This document shows positions 1 through 8,286 of a stretch of 64,000 bases of DNA, piece by piece (positions within the stretch are counted from its first letter, which is position 1; every line of letters begins with the position of its first letter). The stretch comes from JAHELQ01 sp965603365. GTDB taxonomy: Bacteria > Acidobacteriota > Aminicenantia > UBA2199. The stretch spans positions 67,076 through 131,075 of the forward strand of contig CBFDCR010000002.1 of assembly GCA_965603365.1 (NCBI GenBank). The letters are read 5' to 3'. The notes below the pieces were generated by a model. That model did no database searches. It saw only the letters and a program-made list of their open reading frames with translations, and was not told where the DNA came from. The position numbers were made by a program, and so were the translations under genes.

Positions 1-75
1 TCTATATCTCCTGAAGAGTTCGCCGAGCCCGGGAGCATCCGCAGGGACCAGGTTTCTCAAGTAAAACTTATCCAT
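1..75 (-). CDS. Start of a possible GNAT-like acetyltransferase (partial)
   Basis: Only the first 25 codons lie in the window. The ATG at 75 is preceded by a GGTGAG Shine-Dalgarno-like sequence. The peptide begins MDKFYLRNLVPADAPGLGEL, which looks like the first strand and helix of GNAT acetyltransferases (pattern LRxLxPxDAxxLxELF). It is on the same strand as the enzyme cluster upstream, about 40 bases after the decayed radical SAM copy, and may be its last visible member. The family call rests on a short N-terminus and is tentative. Confidence 0.4.
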   Translation of the reverse strand, partial: MDKFYLRNLVPADAPGLGELFRRYR

Positions 76-114
76 GACATTCTCACCATTGATTCGCCTT
101 AGGCATCAAACCAC

Positions 115-707
115 TCAAACCGAATCCCGGCTGCCGCCGCCCCAGAAGCTAGAGCTGCAGCAAAAACTGCAATTCCGGGTACAACTCCGGGAAGTTGACA
201 TATAGGCCATATTCAATTGATTCTTTTCCAGGATATCCCGGCTGGGGAAGGGTAATTGATTGATGTCCTCTATCACGGCCTGGTTGTCATTGCACAACGA
301 TTTGGCCGCCGTCACGGTATGTCAACCCCCCTACAGCCTGCAGCCCCGCCCCTTTTTCCAACTGCCGGATGAGCTGCAAAAACACCCCTTCGCCTTCCCC
401 CCTGACCGCAAAATCGATGAAGGGGGCCTCTTTTAGCATCTCCACATGGTGATAGGTGGGCAAGTACCCCCCCACACAGATGTAAACGGACGGCAATTTT
501 TGCTTGAGGCTGCGGCACACCCGGCAAACCGATGATATCGGGTTTAAACCTGACAATTTCCCGGTAGTCCAGCCGGTTCTCCATGGCGGCCAAAAGCCTC
601 ACCTCGTAGGACTCTCTCCTCAAAAATGAGGCGATATGGCCGATGCCGATCTCTTCCAGTTGATCGTTCATGTGGTAATTATAAACGGCCAATAACAACA
701 CCCTCAT
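115..707 (-). pseudogene. Decayed second copy of the B12-binding radical SAM protein
   Basis: The reading begins at 707 with MRVLLLAVYN, nearly the same as the intact neighbour (MRVLLLAVYNDRMWQT), and keeps LEEIGIGHIASFLRR. It then shifts frame. A second frame (556 to about 287) carries VCVGGYLPTYHHVEML and FAVRGEGEGVFLQL, matching VCVGGILPTYCGREMM and FAVKGEGELVFYHL of the neighbour. A third frame (315 to 115) carries LPFPSRDILEKNQL and the cluster STSRSCTRNCSFC, then stops after a glycine-rich stretch. The first part of the radical SAM domain is thus kept and everything beyond the iron-sulfur motif is missing. At least two frame changes plus the truncation make a functional product unlikely. 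It is a tandem-duplication relic directly downstream of the intact gene. Confidence 0.85.
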
Positions 708-737
708 GGTTGGTCTCCTTTCACCGCCATTAATCTT

Positions 738-2378
738 TCAGCCTAAATTTATGAACAGATACGATCTATAGCGGGGATTCTGGGTCAACAACTGTTGATA
801 GGCCATGTTCTTCACTTTCAGGATATACCCGGAACTCTCATTGACATAACGTTCGCCCAGTAACTCGGCGGTCACGGCATCGGCCACCTCACCGTCCCAC
901 CCCCTTTCGGCCATCTCCAGCAATCTTCTAAACCATTGGCCGACCCGACCATTGACTTCGGAACACGTTCGGTCGATGTTTTGCTCCAGCCCGAGGATGA
1001 GGCGCCGGGCCTGTTCATCGCCCAGGTAGCCAAACAGCCGCTTATAGTGAGCCAACAGGATCAAGTAGTAGGAAGCATAATACTTGATCATATAAAAGGC
1101 CCTGCTGACCGGGCTGTTCCCGGCCATATAGCGGTACACATAGTCGGAGAGGCGGCCGACCCGGCTATCGACAAAATGGTAGTCAAACAGACCGTCCCCC
1201 TTGCCCTTTAGCAGCGAATCGTTCTTTATCTTCTGGTAGAGGGCGGTGTATTTATACATCTCATAACGGTTGTAGACCAACTCCACATTGCTGGCCAGCC
1301 GGTGTTTTTCCAGGAAATCTATGTTTGCCCTTAAATTCTCAAAAGTGGAGTAGGGATTAAAATTTATAAAACCGGGGGTTAACACAATGTCGTGCTGCCG
1401 GCACAGGGCGATAAACGTCTCGTTGTCTGCCAATGAGGCCTTTTTGTTATACAGTTTCCTGTCGAATTCGTTATTCGATTCGATACCCACCACCACCCCA
1501 CACAGGCCGGAATCCTTCAATAACTGCATCAACCGGGGGTCCAGTTTTTTGTGAAATTCTGCCCTCATATTGAAGAAATAACTGATGAAGAGCCGGCGGT
1601 CCAGGATTTCCCGGACAATGTTGTGCACCCTCTTATAATTGAGGCCGGGATCTTCAAAGCTGCTGTCGATAAAATTAAAAATATGGACGTCATGATGGTT
1701 GACAATCTGTTCGATCTCGTCCACGATGTTCTTTTCATCCCGGCCGCGCCAGCCTTTCCAGAATAGCTGGGAGGAGCAAAAACTGCACCTGGCGGCACAG
1801 CCCCGGGAGGTCGATACCTGGGCAAACTGCAGCCGATTCTCCACCAGCATATCCCTGGCGGGAAAGGGCAGCGTATTCAGATCGGCGATGAATTGGTGAT
1901 CCCCATTCTCGATGATGGCCGGGCCTTGCCGGTAAATAAGCCCCTCGATGTCTGCCGGGGCCTTTTTCTGCTCCAGGGCCGACAACAGGTGGTAAAACAC
2001 CAACTCCCCTTCCCCCTTTACGGCAAAATCAACCATCGGGCACTCTTGCATCATCTCCCTGCCGCAGTAGGTGGGTAAAATGCCGCCGACGCAAACAAGG
2101 GTATGGGCCAACCGCTGCCGCAGCTTTGAGATGGTTTGATAGACCGACTGCTTCGATATGGAGTAGACGGAAAAACCGGCAATATCGGGATTAAAATCCA
2201 CAATCCTGTCAAAATCCACCTGATCCTCATGCCGGCTCATGAGCATCACCTCATGACCTTTACTCCTTAAAAAGGAGGCGATCGAGGAAATACCCAGTTC
2301 CTCGACGGTCTGCCACATCCTGTCGTTGTACACCGCCAGCAGCAGTACTCTCATCTTCTTGACATTCACTTCGTTCAT
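738..2378 (-). CDS. B12-binding-domain radical SAM protein
   Basis: A protein of about 546 residues. Residues 1-130 form a Rossmann-like cobalamin-binding domain (RVLLLAVYNDR, PDIAGFSVYSISK, VCVGGILPTY, VKGEGELVF). The radical SAM core follows, with the [4Fe-4S] motif CAARCSFC (cysteines about 194, 198 and 201). This layout is typical of class B methylases and related B12 radical SAM enzymes that act on small molecules. The usual DxHxxG B12 ligand motif is not evident, so the cofactor may bind base-off without that histidine or not at all. An upstream in-frame ATG exists at 2390, but the ATG at 2378 overlaps the stop of the phosphatase gene as ATGA, which indicates translational coupling, so I use 2378. 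Substrate unknown. The cluster context suggests tailoring of a phosphorylated or amino metabolite. Confidence 0.85.
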   Translation of the reverse strand: MNEVNVKKMRVLLLAVYNDRMWQTVEELGISSIASFLRSKGHEVMLMSRHEDQVDFDRIVDFNPDIAGFSVYSISKQSVYQTISKLRQRLAHTLVCVGGILPTYCGREMMQECPMVDFAVKGEGELVFYHLLSALEQKKAPADIEGLIYRQGPAIIENGDHQFIADLNTLPFPARDMLVENRLQFAQVSTSRGCAARCSFCSSQLFWKGWRGRDEKNIVDEIEQIVNHHDVHIFNFIDSSFEDPGLNYKRVHNIVREILDRRLFISYFFNMRAEFHKKLDPRLMQLLKDSGLCGVVVGIESNNEFDRKLYNKKASLADNETFIALCRQHDIVLTPGFINFNPYSTFENLRANIDFLEKHRLASNVELVYNRYEMYKYTALYQKIKNDSLLKGKGDGLFDYHFVDSRVGRLSDYVYRYMAGNSPVSRAFYMIKYYASYYLILLAHYKRLFGYLGDEQARRLILGLEQNIDRTCSEVNGRVGQWFRRLLEMAERGWDGEVADAVTAELLGERYVNESSGYILKVKNMAYQQLLTQNPRYRSYLFINLG

Positions 2379-3154
2379 GGGACCTCGCAAAGGGAATTTT
2401 TTACCATAGAGTAGACATCTTCAAACCGGCTGTCATCCGCCAGGGACAAAAAAAAGGGGATACTGTCGAGGCTGGGCTCGAAAGATATTACTTGCCCCGA
2501 ACTATCGAAGCTGTTGATCCCCAGCCGTTCAAGAACATAAGACATGGGGCCGACATCGTATATCCTGGTGTTGACGGTATAGTATAACAGGGCCTCGCCC
2601 TTTAACACCTGCAACATGCTGTAGGTGGCACAGGTATAGCAGGAGACGTGATAGCCGCCCTCCTTAAATGGTCGGCCCAATTGGGGATAGGATTTGGAGC
2701 ATAAAACGATCTCCGCCGGTTTTTTTAAGAGGGGCAGCCCTGTCAGGGGGGCGCCGTTCCCGCTTACCCCCATCCCCTCCAGGGCCAGGTAGCTCTCGCC
2801 GATTGCCGGGAAAACGACCTGCGCGGCGATAAAGCGATTCCCCCGCATCAAGCCCACGGCAGAGGCATACTCCCTCTTACCGGCGACCAGGTTGCCGGTA
2901 CCGTCAATGGGGTCGATGACCCAGGTATACGCCGAAGAGGTGCCGGGGGGGTGGCCGGTGTCTTCCTCCGCCAGGATTCGATGGGCCGGGAAATCCTGCC
3001 GGATGAGTTCAACCATCTGCCTTTGCAGGTGCAAATCGATAGAGGTAACCGGAGAGGCGTCCTTTTTTTGCCAGGCGGCGAACTGAAGCCGAGGCACCCT
3101 CCAGGCCCTCTCCTCTATCTTCTTAAAAATGCCCATAACGGCCTTTTCGTCCAT
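2375..3154 (-). CDS. Inositol monophosphatase-family phosphatase
   Basis: The protein carries the Mg-dependent sugar phosphatase signature. ILAEEDTG supplies the metal-binding acidic residues, and WVIDPIDGTGNLVAG is the classic DPIDGT motif. The second signature (normally WDxAAG) appears as YDVGPMSYVLERLG, weaker than in housekeeping SuhB, so the substrate probably differs. An open frame extends to 3217 but overlaps the SDR gene by 44 bases. The ATG at 3154, 19 bases after the SDR stop, is preferred, with a GTG at 3163 behind GAGGTG as an alternative. Role by family: hydrolysis of a small phosphate ester such as inositol-, sugar- or 3-phosphoadenosine-type phosphates. In this cluster it would plausibly remove the phosphate left by the triosephosphate-isomerase-like step. 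Confidence 0.85.
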   Translation of the reverse strand: MDEKAVMGIFKKIEERAWRVPRLQFAAWQKKDASPVTSIDLHLQRQMVELIRQDFPAHRILAEEDTGHPPGTSSAYTWVIDPIDGTGNLVAGKREYASAVGLMRGNRFIAAQVVFPAIGESYLALEGMGVSGNGAPLTGLPLLKKPAEIVLCSKSYPQLGRPFKEGGYHVSCYTCATYSMLQVLKGEALLYYTVNTRIYDVGPMSYVLERLGINSFDSSGQVISFEPSLDSIPFFLSLADDSRFEDVYSMVKNSLCEVP

Positions 3155-3173
3155 TTTTTCCACCGGGATCACC

Positions 3174-3923
3174 TCAATACATAAACTCACCGCCGTCGAC
3201 GATAATTTTTTGGCCATTGATAAAGCCTGCTGCCGGCGATAACAAGAAGCCCACCACCTCGGCGATCTCTTCGGGTTCGGCCAGCCGGTTCAGCGGTATC
3301 TGCCTCTGCTCGAGCTCCTCTCTCTCCCTGTACTCCAGGTCGAAACGCTCAATGGATTCAGGGGTACGGGTGAATCCCGGGATCAGGCAATTGACCCTTA
3401 CTTTGGGGCCCAGCTCCATGGCTAAACATTTGGTCATGATCAACACCCCGGCCTTTGAGGCGCAGTAGTTGATGCCGTTCTTCCTGCCGGTGATGGCCGT
3501 GGTGGCCCCGATATTGATGATATGGCCGCCGCCTTCCTGCTGCAGCATATAACGGGAAACCGCCTGGGAGACCCAGAATACCCCCGTCATATTGGTATCT
3601 ACCACCCGCTGCCAATCCGATTCATCCAATTGGTGGAGGGGTTTATCTATATTCTTACCGGCATTGTTGATGGCCACATCAAGCGAGCTAAAGGTCTGCC
3701 GGGCTAACCCCACCATCTCCTCCACCTTTTCCCTGTTGGCCACATCCCCTTTAAAAAGGATAACATCCCCGCTTAACTGCCGACAGCCCTTCAAGGTCTC
3801 CCGTGCCCGCTCATCATCGGAGAGGTAGTTCAACACCAGGCGATATCCCAGGGCAGCCAGTTTAAGGGAGATGGCCCGGCCGATTCCCCTGGTGGCACCG
3901 GTGATAATGGCCGTCTTTTTCAT
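3174..3923 (-). CDS. Short-chain dehydrogenase/reductase (FabG-like)
   Basis: A classical SDR of 249 residues. The N-terminal cofactor loop is TGATRGIG, followed by NNAG and the catalytic YCASK tetrad motif with the serine or threonine region of NIGATTA before it. The C-terminus (INGQKIIVDGGEFMY) is the usual FabG-type ending. The ATG at 3923 has an AAGGA ribosome-binding site. It would carry out an NAD(P)-dependent oxidation or reduction of a hydroxyl or keto group. Because its neighbours are a PLP lyase or synthase, a phosphatase and a radical SAM enzyme rather than fatty acid genes, a small-molecule biosynthetic role is more likely than fatty acid elongation. Confidence 0.88.
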   Translation of the reverse strand: MKKTAIITGATRGIGRAISLKLAALGYRLVLNYLSDDERARETLKGCRQLSGDVILFKGDVANREKVEEMVGLARQTFSSLDVAINNAGKNIDKPLHQLDESDWQRVVDTNMTGVFWVSQAVSRYMLQQEGGGHIINIGATTAITGRKNGINYCASKAGVLIMTKCLAMELGPKVRVNCLIPGFTRTPESIERFDLEYREREELEQRQIPLNRLAEPEEIAEVVGFLLSPAAGFINGQKIIVDGGEFMY

Positions 3924-3951
3924 GGCGAGTCCTTATCCTATTTGTGCCCTT

Positions 3952-5241
3952 TCAGCCGCCGTTCAATCTTTTCATCAACTCCTGGGGGTCCTGGGTTTCA
4001 GGATCAATGACGGCATCGGCAGGAATTAAACGGTGGGAGTTGTCTTTTCCCCGGCCCACGGCCATCATCAAGATATTTTGCCCTTCGGCGAAACCGTTTT
4101 GCTTCGCCAATTTCAGCAGACCGGCAAAGCCGATGAGTAACGAACGTTCCAGATCGGTCCTGATCACGATACCTCTTCTTTTTAGGGCCTGGGAAATCTT
4201 TGGGCCTTCTTGTGAAACAAATTGGGGCTCTACGTCCGTTATTATGCCGTTATTTTCCCGCAGGCACTCATACAACTGGGGATAGTTGCGAACCGGGTTG
4301 GTGGAATTTAAGGTCGGCTCATACAAATTTTCCGGGAACTGCCGGGGCAAATCGAGCGCCGTTAACTCCGTCTTACCGGCATTGTAGGCCCTCTCCATGG
4401 CATTCATCTCGGCCGATTGAATACAGATGATCCGGGGGATACTCTCCCTCTTTTCTAAGCCCAGCTTCACCAGGTTATTATGCCCCTTGTAGAAGCCGAT
4501 GGGGCCCATTCCGCTGGCAATGGTCTGCACAAAAAAGTCACAGTCGGGGAGCTCCCGGAACTGTTCGTAAGCCACCGTGGCATAGGCCTCATTGCGGTCA
4601 TGCAGGGGGGCAATCAGGTTTAAGCCGTTGACCCGGGCAAATTTCTTGACAAAGGGGCTGATTTTGGGATAGTGGTCATCCACCAGGATAACATAGTTGT
4701 GCCGCCCCTTCTTGATAAAATCGGTATTTTTATAGTGACACTGCCGGGGCATGAAGAAATATGTGGTGAGCCCCAGGTGAGCGGCAAAGTGTGTATACGA
4801 GCGGCCGGTATTGCCGGTAGAGTAAAACACCAGTCGATCCAGGCCCAGCTCCCGGCAGCGGCTGATTATAATCGACGCTTCCCGATCTTTAAATGTACCG
4901 GTGGGATTCTTATCGAGATCCATCTTTAAGTACAGATGGGCACCCCCCAGAGTCCCCGTAAACTCCTCTAAGGGTATTATTTCACTGCCCCCTACCCCCA
5001 GGGAGATGATGTTTTCCGTACTTTTCAGGGGAATGAGGTCAAAATTTTTCCAGAGATCGTCCCTGGCCAGGGATTCGCCGATAACCCCCTGTTCAAAGTC
5101 ATAGATGAGACTGCCGCCGCACGCCTCACAATGAAATCGCATCTCATCGATACCGTATACCGAGTGACAGTCGGCATTGGTGCATTTTTGGACCATCCTG
5201 ACTTTTGGCTTTTTTGGCCCGGTCTTTTTCTCTTCCTTCAT
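3952..5241 (-). CDS. PLP-dependent threonine synthase-like enzyme (fold type II)
   Basis: A 429-residue protein. It starts with a zinc-ribbon-like segment (CTNADC, then CEACGGS, residues about 21-41), as in many archaeal-type threonine synthases. NPTGTFKDREAS provides the lysine that forms the Schiff base with pyridoxal phosphate. FYSTGNTGRS resembles the phosphate-binding and asparagine loop, and TIASGMGPIGFYKG matches the glycine-rich PLP phosphate site. Known family members convert O-phosphohomoserine to threonine or do related beta/gamma replacement reactions. No homoserine kinase or homoserine dehydrogenase lies nearby, and the gene sits in a biosynthetic cluster, so it is probably a specialised paralog rather than housekeeping ThrC. 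The ATG at 5241 is preceded by GGGAGG. Confidence 0.85.
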   Translation of the reverse strand: MKEEKKTGPKKPKVRMVQKCTNADCHSVYGIDEMRFHCEACGGSLIYDFEQGVIGESLARDDLWKNFDLIPLKSTENIISLGVGGSEIIPLEEFTGTLGGAHLYLKMDLDKNPTGTFKDREASIIISRCRELGLDRLVFYSTGNTGRSYTHFAAHLGLTTYFFMPRQCHYKNTDFIKKGRHNYVILVDDHYPKISPFVKKFARVNGLNLIAPLHDRNEAYATVAYEQFRELPDCDFFVQTIASGMGPIGFYKGHNNLVKLGLEKRESIPRIICIQSAEMNAMERAYNAGKTELTALDLPRQFPENLYEPTLNSTNPVRNYPQLYECLRENNGIITDVEPQFVSQEGPKISQALKRRGIVIRTDLERSLLIGFAGLLKLAKQNGFAEGQNILMMAVGRGKDNSHRLIPADAVIDPETQDPQELMKRLNGG

Positions 5242-5273
5242 TGGTTAAAATCCTCCCGCTGTGGATTTGGACA

Positions 5274-5945
5274 CTAATTGTAAAATTTAGTGTCCAGTAG
5301 ATTTCTTAAGGTCGCCAGGGGCTGGGCCGATTTTAATACCAGGCTGGATATCAACACCCCACAACCCCCATGGTCCCTGATATGTCGGACATCCTCGCCT
5401 GTCTTGATGCCCCCGCCAAACAGGACCCTGGCCTTTATTTTACCGACAGCCTCACCGACAGCTTCGGGGCAAAACCGGCTAAACGAGATATCCTTGCCGA
5501 TGAGCTTTTCGTTCTCAATGGCCATATACTCGGGTTTGTACTTCCTGTTAAGCCGGCAGCCCTCTTCTGAATTGGTGGCACACAACATCACCGGCAGGCC
5601 AAAGGCCCTGGCTTTGGCAATATGTTTATCCAGTAAGGCCTCTTTCAGCTTTTTTTCAGGGTGGTTTAATACAACCCCCCCCAGCCTGCTCCGCCTCAAG
5701 ACTTCCCCATCGGTCATGGATAAAAACTGGAAGCCCGTCTGGCAGTAGATATCCTGTAAAAAAACCGTCAGGCTGATCTCATTGGCCAGGGCCAGGGCAT
5801 CCTGGGTCTGCAGGGCCAAAACCACCTCAAACCGTTTCCTGGTATTGTCATCGAGCTTATCGAACTCTTTCACCAGCCCTTCGGCCACGGCATTGCCCAC
5901 ACGCTTAAAATTTACCAGTATAATTTGCCTCTCATTGTTATCCAT
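5274..5945 (-). CDS. Archaeal-type triosephosphate isomerase-like TIM-barrel protein
   Basis: A 223-residue protein with the length and pattern of archaeal triosephosphate isomerase. IILVNFKRVG contains the N-terminal catalytic lysine (NFK), VVLNHPEKKL the catalytic histidine (NHxE), and YMAIENEKLIGKDISFS the catalytic glutamate region (archaeal form VAVEPPELIGTGIPVS). LFGGGIKTGEDVRHIRDHGGCGVLISS is the phosphate-gripping loop near the C-terminus. All three catalytic residues appear to be retained. An archaeal-type TpiA inside a bacterial biosynthetic cluster suggests isomerisation of a phosphorylated keto/aldo compound other than the glycolytic triose, but that is inference. It lies 25 bases after the AraC-like gene and is likely co-transcribed with the downstream enzymes. 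Confidence 0.8.
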   Translation of the reverse strand: MDNNERQIILVNFKRVGNAVAEGLVKEFDKLDDNTRKRFEVVLALQTQDALALANEISLTVFLQDIYCQTGFQFLSMTDGEVLRRSRLGGVVLNHPEKKLKEALLDKHIAKARAFGLPVMLCATNSEEGCRLNRKYKPEYMAIENEKLIGKDISFSRFCPEAVGEAVGKIKARVLFGGGIKTGEDVRHIRDHGGCGVLISSLVLKSAQPLATLRNLLDTKFYN

Positions 5946-5970
5946 GGTGATCCCCTATACTTTTATATTC

Positions 5971-6429
5971 TTATATTCTTATATTTCCAGGTCTTCTCGG
6001 CAATTTTTTTCGCAAATCAATATATTTAGCTGGCTCGATAAGGAAAAATTTCCTGAATTCCCGGTCAAACACAGCGTATTCGGTAAATCCCAACCTGGCC
6101 GCCAGTTCCGAATCGGTTATTTTATGATTCTTTTCAATGATGAACAGCGCCCGGTATATTTTTTCCCTCAATATATATTGAGCCAGGCTGATATGCTGCT
6201 CCCTCTCAAATGTTGTTGCCAGGTACGGCTCGTCTACGCCAAAATAGCCGGCAATACCGGCCCCGGTTAAACCGGGCAGTTCTTCGGTTTTGCGCCCCAG
6301 TATACACGCCACCACCCGCTCGCCAAGATTGATATTTTTTACATTGCCCATCTGAACTCTACACTCTACGGGTAAGCTGCCGCCATTCGGTTGGCCACTG
6401 CTCCTTTTAATTACCCTATCTTTCTTCAC
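5971..6429 (-). CDS. AraC-like helix-turn-helix protein
   Basis: A 152-residue protein whose second half matches an AraC/XylS DNA-binding domain. The first helix-turn-helix is GIAGYFGVDEPYLATTFERE, then SLAQYILREKIYRALFIIEK as the linker helix, and a second helix-turn-helix ELAARLGFTEYAVFDREFRK. There is no ligand-binding cupin domain, so this is a minimal regulator. The frame opens with GTG at 6429 without a clear ribosome-binding site, so the ATG at 6351 is an alternative start. Its stop is 25 bases before the triosephosphate-isomerase-like gene on the same strand, which suggests it is the first gene of the enzyme cluster and may control it. Confidence 0.75.
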   Translation of the reverse strand: MKKDRVIKRSSGQPNGGSLPVECRVQMGNVKNINLGERVVACILGRKTEELPGLTGAGIAGYFGVDEPYLATTFEREQHISLAQYILREKIYRALFIIEKNHKITDSELAARLGFTEYAVFDREFRKFFLIEPAKYIDLRKKLPRRPGNIRI

Positions 6430-6677
6430 CGGTTGGCGAAGAAAAGATACCGGGTTTTTAGATATAACTAAATATCACAAAAAACTACCTTTGAACATCT
6501 ATAAATTGGTTCACTCATCCCCCGGCAGCCAACCGGTCCGCTAAATCCCGGTAATAAATATTTTCCAGGCTTCACCCACCTATTTCTCACTGCCAAAGAC
6601 CAGTCAAGCCGGCCCATCTGCTTCTGTTAGCCAGGCCCGACCGTCTCACCACCACAGGCCCGGCACAGGCGGCCTGC
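6430..6677. other. Gene-free spacer between two AraC-like genes
   Basis: About 250 bases separate the two AraC-like genes. Part of it is AT-rich (6460-6510) and probably holds the promoter of the regulator-plus-enzyme cluster, but I could not assign clear -35 and -10 boxes. No reading frame or repeat stands out. Confidence 0.4.
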
Positions 6678-7055
6678 CTATTTTCCCGGGAGACTTAACG
6701 ATTTTATTGATTTTAACATTTTAAGATGATTTTTATATCTCCCCGGCGTCGTTCCGATCCACTTTCTAAAGACAATGATGAAATAATTGGCACTGGAAAA
6801 CCCCATCAATTTTGACAATTCCTCGACCGTGACCTCTTCGTCTCCCAAAAGGATCAAAGACGAGCGGATAATTTTTATTAAGAATATATAATCACTCAAG
6901 GAGAATTTTTTTTCCCCTTTGAATCTATGAGACAAATACGACCGGCTCACCTTAAACCTTCCGGCAATTGAATCCACATTCAGATCCTCAAACTCCCATG
7001 TCTCACGAGTCAAAACATATTCCACTACTTTGTCCAGGATATTCGTTCTCTTCAT
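6678..7055 (-). CDS. AraC-like helix-turn-helix regulator
   Basis: A 125-residue, single-domain AraC/XylS-type protein. It contains SIAGRFKVSRSYLSHRFK as the first helix-turn-helix, the connecting helix SLSDYIFLIKIIRSSLILL, and VEELSKLMGFSSANYFIIVF as the second, followed by RKWIGTTPGRYK, the standard AraC C-terminal signature. It has no sensor domain. It resembles the AraC-like gene at 5971-6429 in size and layout, so the two are probably paralogs. Targets unknown; the closest candidates are the enzyme cluster downstream and its own gene. Confidence 0.85.
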   Translation of the reverse strand: MKRTNILDKVVEYVLTRETWEFEDLNVDSIAGRFKVSRSYLSHRFKGEKKFSLSDYIFLIKIIRSSLILLGDEEVTVEELSKLMGFSSANYFIIVFRKWIGTTPGRYKNHLKMLKSIKSLSLPGK

Positions 7056-7300
7056 CGTTTACTCTCATTGACCAACAAAAATTATAGAAGTATACTACTT
7101 ATCCCACCTGAAATTAACCCGAACCGTGCCCTCCAGGGGGATCAGACCAAATGTTGGCCCGAATGTTTCTTTGAAATTAAAATTTCGACTGCCCCCGAAT
7201 CCACGCCTAATTTTGAAAAGAAAGTCAAGTCAGAGATAAAATTTTGATGGAATCTTTATTTTATGTAATCTTTATGCTATGATATCTCTCTGGAGGTCAC

Positions 7301-7795
7301 ATGAAGGGTAAAAAAAGGGTACGGCAAGACCTGAAACGGCTGGCCATATCGTCTACGGAAAAATCCATAGATGAACTGGAGGAGATCGCCGAACAACTGG
7401 GCATGGACTACAGCAACACCGTCTCCTTCTTGCTGCAAGAGTATATTGACAGTGCAGAGCTGCGAAAGGACTTTGAAAAGTACATCAACACCTACTCTCA
7501 ACTCAAATCATTGAAGTTGGGCAGAACCGCCCTGTTTCGCAACTACATGTTTCCCACCGAAGTACTTCTCAAAAAACACGTGCTAAAGGCCAGGGAAAGG
7601 TATGGAATGTCGGAGTTTGTGCGCGCCTTGATCTATTTCAACTACGACCGCAAGATACTCAAGCCGGACGTAGACCTCGACAAGGCGGTGTTGAATAAGA
7701 TCAAAAAGACCGGCTTAAAAGTGGTGGGCTACAACCAGTACGGCAAGGTGCTCAACGTGCAGGTAGACATCTCCCACCTGTTTGACAACAAATAA
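7301..7795 (+). CDS. Small protein of unknown function, possibly ribbon-helix-helix-like
   Basis: A 164-residue charged protein with a strong GGAGGT ribosome-binding site just before the ATG. I do not recognise a family. Two similar halves are suggestive: SIDELEEIAEQLGMDYSNTVSFLLQEY and a later VLKARERYGMSEFVRALIYF. Both have the look of a ribbon-helix-helix pattern (helix, turn with S/T, helix) as in small DNA-binding proteins. It is basic at the N-terminus (MKGKKRVRQDLKR). It stands alone on the plus strand between the AraC-like gene and the repeat array, so context does not clarify its role. Confidence 0.7.
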   Translation: MKGKKRVRQDLKRLAISSTEKSIDELEEIAEQLGMDYSNTVSFLLQEYIDSAELRKDFEKYINTYSQLKSLKLGRTALFRNYMFPTEVLLKKHVLKARERYGMSEFVRALIYFNYDRKILKPDVDLDKAVLNKIKKTGLKVVGYNQYGKVLNVQVDISHLFDNK

Positions 7796-7854
7796 GACCA
7801 CTGCTGCACCGCATCGCCCAACTGCCGGGACCTCCCCCGGCGATCATTCACATG

Positions 7855-8185
7855 GGTTTTTTCCCCATTCACGGGGTAAAATCCCCGATACCGCCAGAAA
7901 TACCCCGGCGATGCCCAAAATACCCCGTCACCGGGGTCTAAACCCCGCGATTGTCAAAAATCTCGAAACGTTTCGACTTTTTTGCTCAATCTTGCCAAAA
8001 AAACCGCAGCGTTTCAAAAAAATCCCGCAATTTTGCCAGAATTCCCGCAGCGTTTCAAGAAAATCCCGAAACGCTACCAGAATTCTCGCGCCATTTCAAG
8101 AAAATCTCGAAATTTTTCCAAAAAACTCGAAACGTTCCCCAAAAACACGCGACGTTTCAAGAATTCCCCCAACATTTCAACCCAA
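7855..8185. repeat. Degenerate tandem array of about 20-21 bp units
   Basis: A block with repeated cores such as CGTTTCAAGAAAATCCCG and CCAGAATTCCCGC, spaced about 18-21 bases, and with a related GC-richer front part (7860-7950) containing ATACCCCGTCACCGGGG. Because the period is close to a multiple of three, several frames stay open across it, but the translations are repetitive and differ in every frame. I therefore treat it as non-coding. There are no unique spacers between units, so it is not CRISPR. A shorter similar run is at 14162-14230. Confidence 0.75.
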
Positions 8186-8286
8186 ACCCTCATACTTCCG
8201 ACAATACTCGCAGCATTGTCAGAAAAAAGCTCGTTGCAATTGAAAAGCCACAAAAGAGAAAAGAGGGGGGAAATAGATTGTAAGTT

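Noticed and set aside
4672..4929. Plus-strand frames inside the threonine-synthase-like gene
   Set aside because: Antisense shadows of a well-supported gene with PLP motifs.
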